A stretch of 64,000 nucleotides of DNA from Lacinutrix himadriensis (GTDB lineage Bacteria > Bacteroidota > Bacteroidia > Flavobacteriales > Flavobacteriaceae), in assembly GCF_001418105.1 (NCBI RefSeq), contig NZ_LIQI01000014.1, forward strand, positions 1 through 64,000, in the 5' to 3' direction. A program made the position numbers and the translations under genes. Within the stretch, counting starts at the first letter, position 1; each line of letters begins with the position of its first letter. A model generated the notes under the pieces. That model made no database searches. It was given only the letters and a program-made list of their open reading frames with translations, and was not told the origin of the DNA. Positions 20,158 to 30,118 of this stretch are shown piece by piece.

Positions 20158-20562
20158 TTAGAATACTAATTCAAAATCATCTTGAATTACAAATCTAATT
20201 TCGTCTGCAACACCTATTGTTACCAACTGAGCAATATTTTGACCATCAGCTAATACTACAGGTTGTCTTTGCACACCTATCTGATTAAAAGTCATACTGT
20301 ACAAAATCCCGTTTAGCGTATACTGGATTTGAGTTGCAGCAATCGCGCCTGAACCAGCCATCTCAGTTTCTATTTGAACGGCATAATTCTCGTTGATGTC
20401 TAAACAATCTGATGTAATTGGTGTTCCATTTTCATTTACAAATTGTATTGAAATTGGTATAAGACTTGCATCTGCGCCACCACCTCCATCATCATCACTA
20501 GAACAACTTGTAGCAATCATAAAAAAGCTACAGACTATTACACATATAAATTTCGATTTCAT
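20158..20562 (-). CDS. Small lipoprotein, last gene of the surface operon
   Basis: 134 residues with a lipoprotein signal ending in MIATSC, then an acidic tether SSDDDGGGG. The rest is probably a single beta-sandwich domain (ISIQFVNENGTPI, YAVQIETEMAGSG, YTLNGILYSMTFNQ). I do not recognise the family. It starts 2 bases after the preceding gene, so it is translated from the same mRNA and probably helps display or anchor the other products on the cell surface (inference). Confidence 0.75.
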   Translation of the reverse strand: MKSKFICVIVCSFFMIATSCSSDDDGGGGADASLIPISIQFVNENGTPITSDCLDINENYAVQIETEMAGSGAIAATQIQYTLNGILYSMTFNQIGVQRQPVVLADGQNIAQLVTIGVADEIRFVIQDDFELVF

Positions 20563-20564
20563 AA

Positions 20565-21491
20565 TTATTCTTTTAAATTAATTAGTATTTCTCTATCTAT
20601 ACCTTCCGTTCTAACGACATAACTACCTACATTTAAATTAGTAAAAATTGCTTTACCATTCACAATAGTCTGCGTTGCAATAACGGCTTGATTTGATAGT
20701 AATTGAATTGCTATTCCTGAAGTATTATATTCTACTTTTATCTCTCCTCCATTATAACATACTGCATCTTTTTTATAATAGATTAAATCATCTCCTGTTA
20801 TGGAACTATTCTGAACAGAAACTAGCCAGTCTTTAACCTGAAACTCATCTTCTGATCGCACTTTACAAGTAATAGGGTTGGTAAAATCAAAACTATTGTT
20901 TCCAGATATTTCAAGTGCAGAATCAACAAACAATTGAGCTCCTTCACTAGATTGAAATGTAGCGTTGAGTGCCGAAACATCAACATCATTATTAACATAA
21001 AGCACAATTTGTTGGTTGTTCAAAACCACCGAATTCACCGTTGTTCCTTCCAATCCAAAATCTAATATATCTGCTTCATTATTTAATGCTGGGCTAGCGA
21101 TACTAAATGCTTGAAACAAATTACCATGATGTGCATTTATTTCAAAATTTGTAGTTTCTGAAATATCAAAAACTTGGTCCGTATTAGAGTCATAAACTTT
21201 AAAACTTACAACCTCATCATTCGTGTTTGAAAAAACGGTTAAATAGGCATAATACCTGCCATTACTAGAGGCATATGTTAAACTGGACACACCTCTTAAC
21301 TCGTTGTTTACAAAAGCGCCAACCTTATCGTTTTCACTGGATAAAGTTGTGCCGTCAATATTTACAAATGCCACAAATGACATTGTATATTCAAAATTAT
21401 TTTCGTCTACCAACCAATTAGGGTCTTGTGCATTAACCATTGTTGTGAACAATAGCATTGCAATTAGTATTCTTATTGTTTTTTTTATCAT
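20565..21491 (-). CDS. Secreted protein sharing a domain with the giant T9SS protein
   Basis: 308 residues with a signal peptide (ending MVNAQ). Residues 23-125 start PNWLVDENNFEYTMSFVAFVNIDG and contain KVGAFVNNELRGVSSLTY and YAYLTVFSN. This matches, position by position, the last domain of the giant protein (PDWVVNPNDFDYSMNIVGKIKVDG, IRGSVNLIY, YFVFLTVYSN). The middle holds Ig-like strands and the C-terminus is not a T9SS sorting domain. It follows the sorting-domain ORF by 25 bases and overlaps functionally with the small lipoprotein 2 bases downstream. The role is unknown. Confidence 0.75.
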   Translation of the reverse strand: MIKKTIRILIAMLLFTTMVNAQDPNWLVDENNFEYTMSFVAFVNIDGTTLSSENDKVGAFVNNELRGVSSLTYASSNGRYYAYLTVFSNTNDEVVSFKVYDSNTDQVFDISETTNFEINAHHGNLFQAFSIASPALNNEADILDFGLEGTTVNSVVLNNQQIVLYVNNDVDVSALNATFQSSEGAQLFVDSALEISGNNSFDFTNPITCKVRSEDEFQVKDWLVSVQNSSITGDDLIYYKKDAVCYNGGEIKVEYNTSGIAIQLLSNQAVIATQTIVNGKAIFTNLNVGSYVVRTEGIDREILINLKE

Positions 21492-21516
21492 TTTTAAGAT
21501 TTTAGTATCGTCAAGA

Positions 21517-22557
21517 TTAATTTTTAATCACTCTAAAAACCGAGGTATTATTATTGACATTCACATTTAAAAAATAAGCTCCTAAAGAGAGATTCGGTAC
21601 AATTCTTAAATCGTTCTCTCCTTCCTCTACACTAATTTCATCACTAAACACTACCTGTCCTAACATATTATGTATTTGAACACTTACCATTTGACTCTGT
21701 TTTGAATTTACTTTAAGATTTAAATGGTTCTCAAATGGGTTTGGAAATACCGTAATTCCATACAACATCTCATCTTCTAAAATAACTGGATCTGCAATTG
21801 TACCAAGCACCTGATTACTCTTAAAAGAGAACACTTTCGTTGTTGGTTTAGTTTCTGACGCATTACCTATATGAAAGATTAACGCTTCAGGCAAATCTCC
21901 ATATATGGTGATAAAGCTTAATTCGTTATCTCCAACATTTTGACTTGTTACCTGTCCTTTTACTATTCCGTTAGCATCATACACAAACAAATTATCATAT
22001 CCTGAAGGCATCAATACCACAGCATTCATATTTTCTGCATATTGTGCAAATTCTGAGGCAATTACACGCTGCTCTGCTATACTATTAGAATCACTTGTAA
22101 ACCTTCCAAAATAATTTGGATATACCAGGGTTTGATTATCACTAGACTTCAACATATAACCTTGCCCTTCCACTAAGTAATTCAATGTTCCACTCCAACC
22201 GCTTACCGCATCATAAATTGCAAACAAATTTTGCGACTTAATAACATTGCCGTCTTGTGCATTAAAAGATGCTAATGCCGCATTGACTTGTACATTAGCG
22301 CTTACAGGAAATGGTACCCAATTCCAATTTGCTTGGATTGGGAAACTCCATGAATTAATATCTACTGGATTTCCTGTTAAATCTAATAGCTGCCCATGTG
22401 ATACATTAACCTTATACATAAATTGACTAGACATACCACCATTTGAACTAACGGTTCCGTTCCAAGAACTGTTCTGCGGTTGTGCATCGTCTTTATAATA
22501 CGTTTCCAATAAAGAAGGTGAATGGCTTAAGATACGATCGGATGTTTCTAACTGCAT
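21517..22557 (-). CDS. C-terminal fragment of the giant surface protein, with T9SS type A sorting domain
   Basis: This ORF is not an independent gene as far as can be judged. The same frame is open upstream of its ATG to 22,650 and reads QQEIILNQGWTWISANV, an ordinary continuation of the protein above it. The product contains a domain ending in GWSGTLNYLVEGQGYMLK. The last 80 residues are a T9SS type A sorting domain (VFPNPFENHLNLKV, VQIHNMLGQVVFSDE, LSLGAYFLNV, VFRVIKN). Without it, the giant protein could be exported through Sec but not handled by T9SS. It has no signal peptide of its own. Confidence 0.75.
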   Translation of the reverse strand: MQLETSDRILSHSPSLLETYYKDDAQPQNSSWNGTVSSNGGMSSQFMYKVNVSHGQLLDLTGNPVDINSWSFPIQANWNWVPFPVSANVQVNAALASFNAQDGNVIKSQNLFAIYDAVSGWSGTLNYLVEGQGYMLKSSDNQTLVYPNYFGRFTSDSNSIAEQRVIASEFAQYAENMNAVVLMPSGYDNLFVYDANGIVKGQVTSQNVGDNELSFITIYGDLPEALIFHIGNASETKPTTKVFSFKSNQVLGTIADPVILEDEMLYGITVFPNPFENHLNLKVNSKQSQMVSVQIHNMLGQVVFSDEISVEEGENDLRIVPNLSLGAYFLNVNVNNNTSVFRVIKN

Positions 22558-22631
22558 ACCTTGAGTTAGTGCATTTAAATCGGAGAAGTTTGGATCGTTA
22601 ACATTTGCTGAAATCCATGTCCATCCTTGAT

Positions 22632-25600
22632 TTAAAATAATTTCTTGCTGAATACATCTGTATTTTCAAAAATTTCTGAATCATTTAATGTTCCAACAAC
22701 TTCATTATCTAAAAATGATACCGAAGCATTACCGCCTATAGTGGCATGTAAAACATTTCCATCGGAAGCATCCCAAATCCTAAATTCAATAGCATCACCA
22801 GAAGGCGAATTGCTATATACTGTTAGGAATACAAAATACTCCTGATAGTTGGTTTGATATATCAGATTTACAGATCCGCGAATCTCACCATTTGATATTG
22901 CAGCAACTTGGTCATATAAATCATCTGAGAATGTGCCATCGACTTTAATTTTACCAACAATATTCATGGAATAATCAAAATCATTAGGATTAACTACCCA
23001 ATCTGGTCCTTCACTCAGAACTTTAAGATCTAATTGTATCACTTGATCAAAACCAAAATCTGTTTCTAAACGAATATTTTCAAGATACTCTCCAACAGAC
23101 AATTGCGAATCTATAGTTGCCGTTATTGTAACTTGACTATTTGGAGCAATAGATCCTGATGCACTACTTATTGTTAACCAACTTGGCACATCCGTAATAC
23201 TATAAGGTTGCGTATTTCCTCCTCTGTTAACAATTACAAAATCAAAGTGCTCTTCTTCTCCACTATCCATAACAATATCTACAACATCATTATAACCTTG
23301 TGCATACCAATCTACATCATTCTGTTGTACAAAAGCGGTCCATGTTATTGGTGACTCTTGTCTATTATTAGAATTATCAAGCATATTATTAACCGTAATA
23401 TCTAATATTTGTCCTTCTAACTCTGCCCAGTTATTAATAACAGGTTCTATAATTATCTCATCTCCGTTAATAACATAACTGACCTGAAAATTAATTAATT
23501 GACGTGCTGGCTTAATTGGTGGCACATCGTTAGAATAGTTAACTGCCCCACTATTTAAAACAGCAAGACTTGGTATGATACTTTCGTTTGTAAATGCATG
23601 ATAATACCTTGGGGCATTACCAGTTGCAGGATCAGGTGCATTCATTGTAGCATAGAGTAATAAACCCGTACTTTCAATGTCTACTTCGTTGTAGCGATCT
23701 CTTTGGATTTGATCTACATTACGAAGCGTATTCCATAAACGGAATTCATCTATTTTACCAGCAAACTCACGATCTACGATTTCTATACCTGCTAAATCAA
23801 TAGAACCACGAGCACCTAGCCATGCTTTATTACCAGAAAAACCTCCAATATCTGCCATTTGATTAGATGATACTTGGTCACCGTCTAAGTAAGCTCTTAA
23901 AGAACCTACTCTATTAAAAAATAGTGCAACGTGATGCCAATTGCCATCTGCTACATTCTCTGAAACTAATAAACTTGAGTTCCCTTCACTTTCTAAAGAG
24001 AGTTGTCCAGACATATTAATATCTATAGCCCACTTATTTGCAAAACCATTAGATTGCACAACATCAGTACCATCTCCTTTTCCATTAGAAAACAAGGTAG
24101 CCTCTTGTGCTGTGCTCGTTTTTACCCAGAAGGATAATGTTGCATCCATTTCTGTATTAAGTTGCACAAAACCAACATTGTCTAGTTCTAAATATTGCGA
24201 ACTCGCAAACTCATAGGAGTTCCCTTTTGGCTTTATATCCCAAGATGTGTTTACTGCTGCATGCTTAAAGAATGCTAAATCATATGCAATATCACCATGA
24301 CCTTCATTCATTGGCCAAAAGCCTAAAAGGTTAGATTCATTACCAATAATTTTAGTAAAAATATTAGCAGCAGACTCTGATAATGTGAGCGATTTGCTCC
24401 ATAATCTTAAATCGTGAATATTACCTATAAATGTATTACCGCCTATTACTAAAGCACTACTATTCGTAAATTGCGCATTTGGTGTTCCAGAAGCTGTACC
24501 AATTACAGTAGCGTCTTCAATGATTTGAAGATCACCGGAAGCATTAGTGTGTGTAAACGAATAATGATGAAACAATCCGTCATCATTTATGGGTCCACTA
24601 ACTATAGATCCTCCAATAGTAAAAATAATCTCTCCACCAATTAATGACACATCCATTCCATTTTGTTGCGACATAATCGTTGCCGAAGGTGAAATGGTTT
24701 CATTTTTTAACCAGAATTCTAATGAGAAGTCTCCAGTAATAATTCTCGGGTTTTCAATTGTTGCTGTGTTAGAAGCACCATCAAAATATAAAGACACATT
24801 ATTATTAATAGGTAATTGATTGGTCTCTCCTGTAATTTCAATTGTACTTATGGCATTATTATAAAAAACATTCTCATTAAACGCTACTTTTAAATCTTCA
24901 CCTGCAGATAGAGTTCCATCAATTGGTAATGGTGTTCCAAATCGTTTTGGTGCATTAACGTCTATGGAACCTGTAATGACTTCAGAAATATATTCTGATC
25001 CACTTAAACAATCAGACTTCGCTCTAAATTCATAATCACCATCTTGCAACTGCAAGCCAATAATATCGAATGGAAATGTTAGATCTGGTGTTTCAATAAG
25101 CGCAATTTCTGTTTCACCAGCAGCTAAAGCAGCGTCATAAAGTTCTTGTGTATTATAATACGTTGATAAACGCGTCCATGTTGGTGACCCAGAAATTCTG
25201 TATTGTAAATCAATACTTTTAAAACTATTAAAAGCTTGATTAAATCCTGTCATTGTAACATTTAATGCATTTGAAGATCCATCTGTATTAAAGGCTACAT
25301 CATTGTTGAATACCCAATTTTCTAAAGGTGCGCTAACTTCTACTTCTGTACAAGACGGTACAAAATGTGCAGAAATTGCAACTTGATCAAACACATTAAC
25401 GGGATCGCAACGTGATTGTACAACAATCATAATATCTTCATAATCAAATTGTGCTTCAGCAACCTTAGCTAGTGTTAGTGTATATTCTACTGTTTCCCCA
25501 TATGGTACGAAAACGAGTGTTCCATTAGAAGCTAAATTTATATCGGCACTAAATGGATTGGTACCAGATACAACAGCTAGTTCAAAATAATTAAAACTTG

Positions 25601-28600
25601 CAGCATCACTAGTAGCATCTGCCAAGTTTTGAAGTAATAAGGTAAATTCTGCATTATTACTTTCGGGTACGTTGAACACTTCTGCAATTTCAACCGTTAT
25701 TTGCGGATCTTCTGCAGACTGTGTTGCAAAACTTAATTGTTCACCATCATCACCAAGTAATCCAGGGATACTATATACTGGCCTATTTGGACCATACAAA
25801 TCGGAAGGATTTGCATCAATATAAGCTTGCAAGGTTGTTAAATAACTACTGTATGCTGCATGATCATAATAATTTGATAATTCTGCACCTTCGTAAGGAC
25901 AAGACGTTCTTCCTCCAATAGTTGAGAATATTGGTCCATAGCCATCAAACATATTAATGACATCTACACTTAATACATTTGCAGGATCATTATCACTAAA
26001 CGTATAACTTACCGTTACCGTTGAAGTTTCTGACTCACTTAATTCGGAATTGGACTCTTTACTAGAAAACCCTTCTATATTATTTTCTATACCTATTCCA
26101 TTTATCTCAACCCCTAAAGCAACTCCAATGGATTCGTCTAGTTTTTGATTAAAAAATGTTGAATTATTATTAACTATAATGGTTTCAACAGTTCTTACTA
26201 TTTCCCCTACACCAGAATCGAAAGATATATTTTCAGCAAAATTAGCATCAATTAATGCTCTAATATTTGTTGCTGATGTAAAATTATCGCCAGTAAATGG
26301 GCCATCTTCATCATTAGCAATAGCATCCTGAATATTATCCAAATATGCATCAAGGATTGCCAATGTTTCCGCTTTTAGATTTTCTCTATCATAAAGTGCA
26401 CGATATTTACTTTGTTCATTTTTTAAAATAGTTAAACGCCACAAATTAATTTGTTGCACATAAAAATCGCGCTCTAAAACACCATCTTCTCCCGGAATTG
26501 ATTGTCCGATATCAATGTTATTAATTATGACTAATATATCTGGAATAAGGGTATCAATAATATATTTTTGAGAATAGACAAATAGCGTAGCACCAGGTTC
26601 TTCTACAAAAGACAAAGCCTTTTGAGTGCTTAAATTTAGCGCATCGCCATTATCATTTGTGAGTGTTATATAATCTGAATCGCCAATTACTTCAGCTGAT
26701 GCTTGCACATTATCGTATGACCCATAATAGTAATTATTGGATTGACCAATGTACAAATCACCTTCAGACCCAACGAATTCTGGATCACTTCTTGTAGAAA
26801 TCGCTTGAGAAAAAGTATAGGTTTTTGTTAACTCTTTTCCTGTTTGTGATGTTGTTGAAACCCCTACTCCGGAGGATGCATCAAGTGTAAGATCTACTGT
26901 AAAAACCGGCCCAGCAAGACCTCCACCAAAAGCAAAATCTGCTCCAGCACTTATGCTTGTTTCTAAAAGAGAACTTTCCGTTGATGTAAAATCATTTCTT
27001 TTTGTAAAGGTTACACTTTCGCCTTCTTGAATAGAAGCAAAACTGTTAGATCCTGGGGGATCACGTAAGATGATGTCTGGAATTTCGGGAGCTGTTGTAA
27101 TAAATGCTTGCTCACTATCTGATTGTCCTCCAAGAATAATACCTGTTGTTATTAAATTTTCAGCTGCTGGATTTTGACCTAAAATATTATAACTAATGTT
27201 TATGGTATTCGTGAAAGGTGTAAAAATGTTTGGCATACCAGCTTGAAACCCATACAGAATAATACTTTGATCCGTTTCACTACGTGTCGTTGTCTCACTA
27301 TTAGGTAATGCTAAATTATTAGTTACTACCAATTCACCATCGACAATTGGCACTAAGTCTTCTACTCCACTACCTGAATCGTGATTTACATAGCGTTCAA
27401 AACTACTTAAGGTAATTTCATAGGATACAAACTGTGTATAAATTGGATGATCAAAACCTTCAGTAGAAACCGAAACCTCATTTGGATCTCCAGCATTTAA
27501 AACCACTTCTGTATCTGAAGTTTGTTCAAGAACTTGCAAAACAGGATCAGAACGATAGGTAAAAGTCTTAAAATGATGATATACATCTCCTAGCTCTACA
27601 TCACCATTAGGATACGTAAACTCTGGAGTTATTAAATCGCCAACAACAGCTGCATTTAAAGTTTCTTCAGCATCTAATATACTAATATTTAACGTGTTAT
27701 TATTAATATTCACGCCTCCTAATTGACTAATTGTATAGTTTATTGGTAAAATATCTTTACGGTATTCACCAGTTTCGGCATTGGTCTCAAAAACAAACCG
27801 TGTTTCGTCAAATGGTTGGTATTCTAAAGTAATAGTGGCCGTACCAATATTATTTTTTGAGCTTACCTCGTAGGTTTGGTCCATACCATCAGCATCTGTA
27901 TATGTTGGTGCATAGGTACCTTGACCCCCAAAACCAATTGGTTTTTGAGGCTCCACGGAGCCACCTACAACACGACCAACGACGGTTACTCTTGAATTAT
28001 CTATAAATACAACCTGGTTTAAAGCATCTTCAAAAAATTCGTAAAACGTTCCTGATTCTGCTGGAAACCTTCCATTAAACTCAAACTCATAACCGTTTTT
28101 TTCTAGTTTAATAAAATGTTCCCCTATAGGTACATTTATTTCAAACTCACCATTAAAATCAGTAAGTACAGGTTGATTGTTTTCATCTAATACCAATTGA
28201 CCATCGATAAGAATTTGAACACCTTGAGATGCTACTGTAGCATATTTATCTAAATAATCATCTGAAGGATCTGCAGGTGTGCCTGCATCATTAAACCAAT
28301 ACTCCCCTTTATCATAGAATGCACCTAGTATATTGTATTGATTGTAACCTTCATCAATAATAGCCCCTTGACCAGGAATGGTATTTCCGTTTCCTAAATC
28401 CCCACCAGCTGCTTCCGCATATGAAGGGAATACTCCACGTGTATCAAATAATACTTTACCTTTAAATACAAATGAGGATTGATCTACAAAATCAATTTGA
28501 TTTACAACCTCAGAACCTTGACCTAAAAACACCAATTGTTGTGTTGGATCAAATTGATGCCCATTAAACAAAGGTGTAATAGTAAACGATTCTCCTGTAC

Positions 28601-30107
28601 CAGAATAGGGTATGGATGTAATTTCGTAATTACCATTATCATCTGTAACCCCTAAAACACCTAATTGACTTGCGTTTGGCACATTATTAGCAGAACCTGG
28701 AATAGCAGGATTATAATTTTCCCACAAAACTGCATTAGCATCTGCTGCATTTAATCTTAGCCTTCCATTATTTTTATTATAGTTAAATCCATTTCTTGAA
28801 AAATCGTAAGCAAAATCACCAGCTCCTTCATTTGCGCTTAAATACGATATTAATCGCGAATCATTTCCGCTTATATAACGTCTATAATCTGTTCTAATAT
28901 TATCTTCTATGACAGCATCCCAAATTCTTATCTCATCAATAAATGCTGTATTATTTCCTCCAACATGTACATTAGTCCATGCTTCAATATTAGTTAAAGT
29001 ACTTATAGCGGTTGGTACCACAACATTAAAACCTTCATATATACTTTCTTCTTCTTCATTTTCAATTAAGAGCATTAACGCACTGTATTCCGTATTTATG
29101 GCTCTACCATTTATATATAATACAGGGACTTGCCCATCTACAATTTGTATTGAAAAGTGCGTATATGTGGTATTAAAATCTGAAACTGGCACTAAAATAT
29201 CATCCCCTCTTGGATCAATATTACCTGACGGAAAATAAGTATCTAAGGTGTAAATAGCGCCTTCTATATTCACTTCTAATGCATTTGAAGCTGCTAAAAG
29301 TCTCACATTAACATCTAAGGTATTTGTAGATTCTTTAAGTCTAAATAAACGTATTGGCACGCCAGCATCGTCAACAAAAGCAATTTCTGGTTTTAACCAA
29401 GCCTGCAATGTTGCAGCTGTGGTTATAGTGCTACTCATGTCTCTTATTTCTAAAAAACCATTATTAGGAATTTTTAAGGCAGATCCTAGATTTGTTGCTG
29501 AACCATCAGATTCGGCAAGTATAGTCACATCTTTTACGGGACTACCACCTGCATAACTTACATTACCTGTTACAATAGCTGTAGGATTTCTAAATCCTAA
29601 ATCTGTAATAAAATTAGTGTATCTTATTTCTGAAGCATCTACACCATCTGCAACTATTTTATATTCGTATAATACACCACCTTCTATATATTGGTCTTCG
29701 TATTGTGTTACATCTCTAGAGACATTACTAACAAAATCATAACCATTAGTACCAGCATCTGTATATTCTCTTCGGTATATTTTTAGACTTGTAATAAGAT
29801 CGTAATTATTTCTTAGCTCCCAACTTATTAAAATTTTATCTCCAAAATACCCTTTAGACACATCAAAAGATTCATCGGCAAAAGTGCCATAGAGGTATTT
29901 TATATCCCAAGGGAATCTAATGTCGTAATTATTATTTTCTGAAACTGCATATGGAACCCCCACTTGAAGAGTATACCGATTACCATTAGCACCTTCTGCA
30001 TTTTGTTTGGCCTGTGATACGGTAACCACCTTAGCACCATCGTCGTTTTGTGCCCAAAGCCCTGTTGCCAGAAAGCTTAAGCAGCCTAGTATAATTAGTT
30101 TTTTCAT
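22632..30107 (-). CDS. Giant LamG/BACON surface protein (reading frame broken near its 3' end)
   Basis: 2,491 residues with signal peptide MKKLIILGCLSFLATGLWAQ. Rough architecture: a fibronectin-like region to about 180; a LamG-type jelly-roll at about 215-460; carboxypeptidase-regulatory-like beta folds to about 780; a long middle with a helical stretch (near 1,230-1,320); two further LamG domains at about 1,770-1,955 and 1,965-2,155; a BACON-like domain (YSITDVPSWLTISSASGSI, about 2,280-2,360); and a domain at 2,368-2,470 shared with the protein at 20,565. The frame stops at 22,632, while coding continues in another frame from 22,650 with the T9SS sorting domain, making about 2,860 residues if restored. 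It lies 11 bases after the collar gene. Sugar or glycoprotein binding is suggested by the LamG folds. Confidence 0.8.
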   Translation of the reverse strand: MKKLIILGCLSFLATGLWAQNDDGAKVVTVSQAKQNAEGANGNRYTLQVGVPYAVSENNNYDIRFPWDIKYLYGTFADESFDVSKGYFGDKILISWELRNNYDLITSLKIYRREYTDAGTNGYDFVSNVSRDVTQYEDQYIEGGVLYEYKIVADGVDASEIRYTNFITDLGFRNPTAIVTGNVSYAGGSPVKDVTILAESDGSATNLGSALKIPNNGFLEIRDMSSTITTAATLQAWLKPEIAFVDDAGVPIRLFRLKESTNTLDVNVRLLAASNALEVNIEGAIYTLDTYFPSGNIDPRGDDILVPVSDFNTTYTHFSIQIVDGQVPVLYINGRAINTEYSALMLLIENEEEESIYEGFNVVVPTAISTLTNIEAWTNVHVGGNNTAFIDEIRIWDAVIEDNIRTDYRRYISGNDSRLISYLSANEGAGDFAYDFSRNGFNYNKNNGRLRLNAADANAVLWENYNPAIPGSANNVPNASQLGVLGVTDDNGNYEITSIPYSGTGESFTITPLFNGHQFDPTQQLVFLGQGSEVVNQIDFVDQSSFVFKGKVLFDTRGVFPSYAEAAGGDLGNGNTIPGQGAIIDEGYNQYNILGAFYDKGEYWFNDAGTPADPSDDYLDKYATVASQGVQILIDGQLVLDENNQPVLTDFNGEFEINVPIGEHFIKLEKNGYEFEFNGRFPAESGTFYEFFEDALNQVVFIDNSRVTVVGRVVGGSVEPQKPIGFGGQGTYAPTYTDADGMDQTYEVSSKNNIGTATITLEYQPFDETRFVFETNAETGEYRKDILPINYTISQLGGVNINNNTLNISILDAEETLNAAVVGDLITPEFTYPNGDVELGDVYHHFKTFTYRSDPVLQVLEQTSDTEVVLNAGDPNEVSVSTEGFDHPIYTQFVSYEITLSSFERYVNHDSGSGVEDLVPIVDGELVVTNNLALPNSETTTRSETDQSIILYGFQAGMPNIFTPFTNTINISYNILGQNPAAENLITTGIILGGQSDSEQAFITTAPEIPDIILRDPPGSNSFASIQEGESVTFTKRNDFTSTESSLLETSISAGADFAFGGGLAGPVFTVDLTLDASSGVGVSTTSQTGKELTKTYTFSQAISTRSDPEFVGSEGDLYIGQSNNYYYGSYDNVQASAEVIGDSDYITLTNDNGDALNLSTQKALSFVEEPGATLFVYSQKYIIDTLIPDILVIINNIDIGQSIPGEDGVLERDFYVQQINLWRLTILKNEQSKYRALYDRENLKAETLAILDAYLDNIQDAIANDEDGPFTGDNFTSATNIRALIDANFAENISFDSGVGEIVRTVETIIVNNNSTFFNQKLDESIGVALGVEINGIGIENNIEGFSSKESNSELSESETSTVTVSYTFSDNDPANVLSVDVINMFDGYGPIFSTIGGRTSCPYEGAELSNYYDHAAYSSYLTTLQAYIDANPSDLYGPNRPVYSIPGLLGDDGEQLSFATQSAEDPQITVEIAEVFNVPESNNAEFTLLLQNLADATSDAASFNYFELAVVSGTNPFSADINLASNGTLVFVPYGETVEYTLTLAKVAEAQFDYEDIMIVVQSRCDPVNVFDQVAISAHFVPSCTEVEVSAPLENWVFNNDVAFNTDGSSNALNVTMTGFNQAFNSFKSIDLQYRISGSPTWTRLSTYYNTQELYDAALAAGETEIALIETPDLTFPFDIIGLQLQDGDYEFRAKSDCLSGSEYISEVITGSIDVNAPKRFGTPLPIDGTLSAGEDLKVAFNENVFYNNAISTIEITGETNQLPINNNVSLYFDGASNTATIENPRIITGDFSLEFWLKNETISPSATIMSQQNGMDVSLIGGEIIFTIGGSIVSGPINDDGLFHHYSFTHTNASGDLQIIEDATVIGTASGTPNAQFTNSSALVIGGNTFIGNIHDLRLWSKSLTLSESAANIFTKIIGNESNLLGFWPMNEGHGDIAYDLAFFKHAAVNTSWDIKPKGNSYEFASSQYLELDNVGFVQLNTEMDATLSFWVKTSTAQEATLFSNGKGDGTDVVQSNGFANKWAIDINMSGQLSLESEGNSSLLVSENVADGNWHHVALFFNRVGSLRAYLDGDQVSSNQMADIGGFSGNKAWLGARGSIDLAGIEIVDREFAGKIDEFRLWNTLRNVDQIQRDRYNEVDIESTGLLLYATMNAPDPATGNAPRYYHAFTNESIIPSLAVLNSGAVNYSNDVPPIKPARQLINFQVSYVINGDEIIIEPVINNWAELEGQILDITVNNMLDNSNNRQESPITWTAFVQQNDVDWYAQGYNDVVDIVMDSGEEEHFDFVIVNRGGNTQPYSITDVPSWLTISSASGSIAPNSQVTITATIDSQLSVGEYLENIRLETDFGFDQVIQLDLKVLSEGPDWVVNPNDFDYSMNIVGKIKVDGTFSDDLYDQVAAISNGEIRGSVNLIYQTNYQEYFVFLTVYSNSPSGDAIEFRIWDASDGNVLHATIGGNASVSFLDNEVVGTLNDSEIFENTDVFSKKLF

Positions 30108-30118
30108 AATTATACGGT

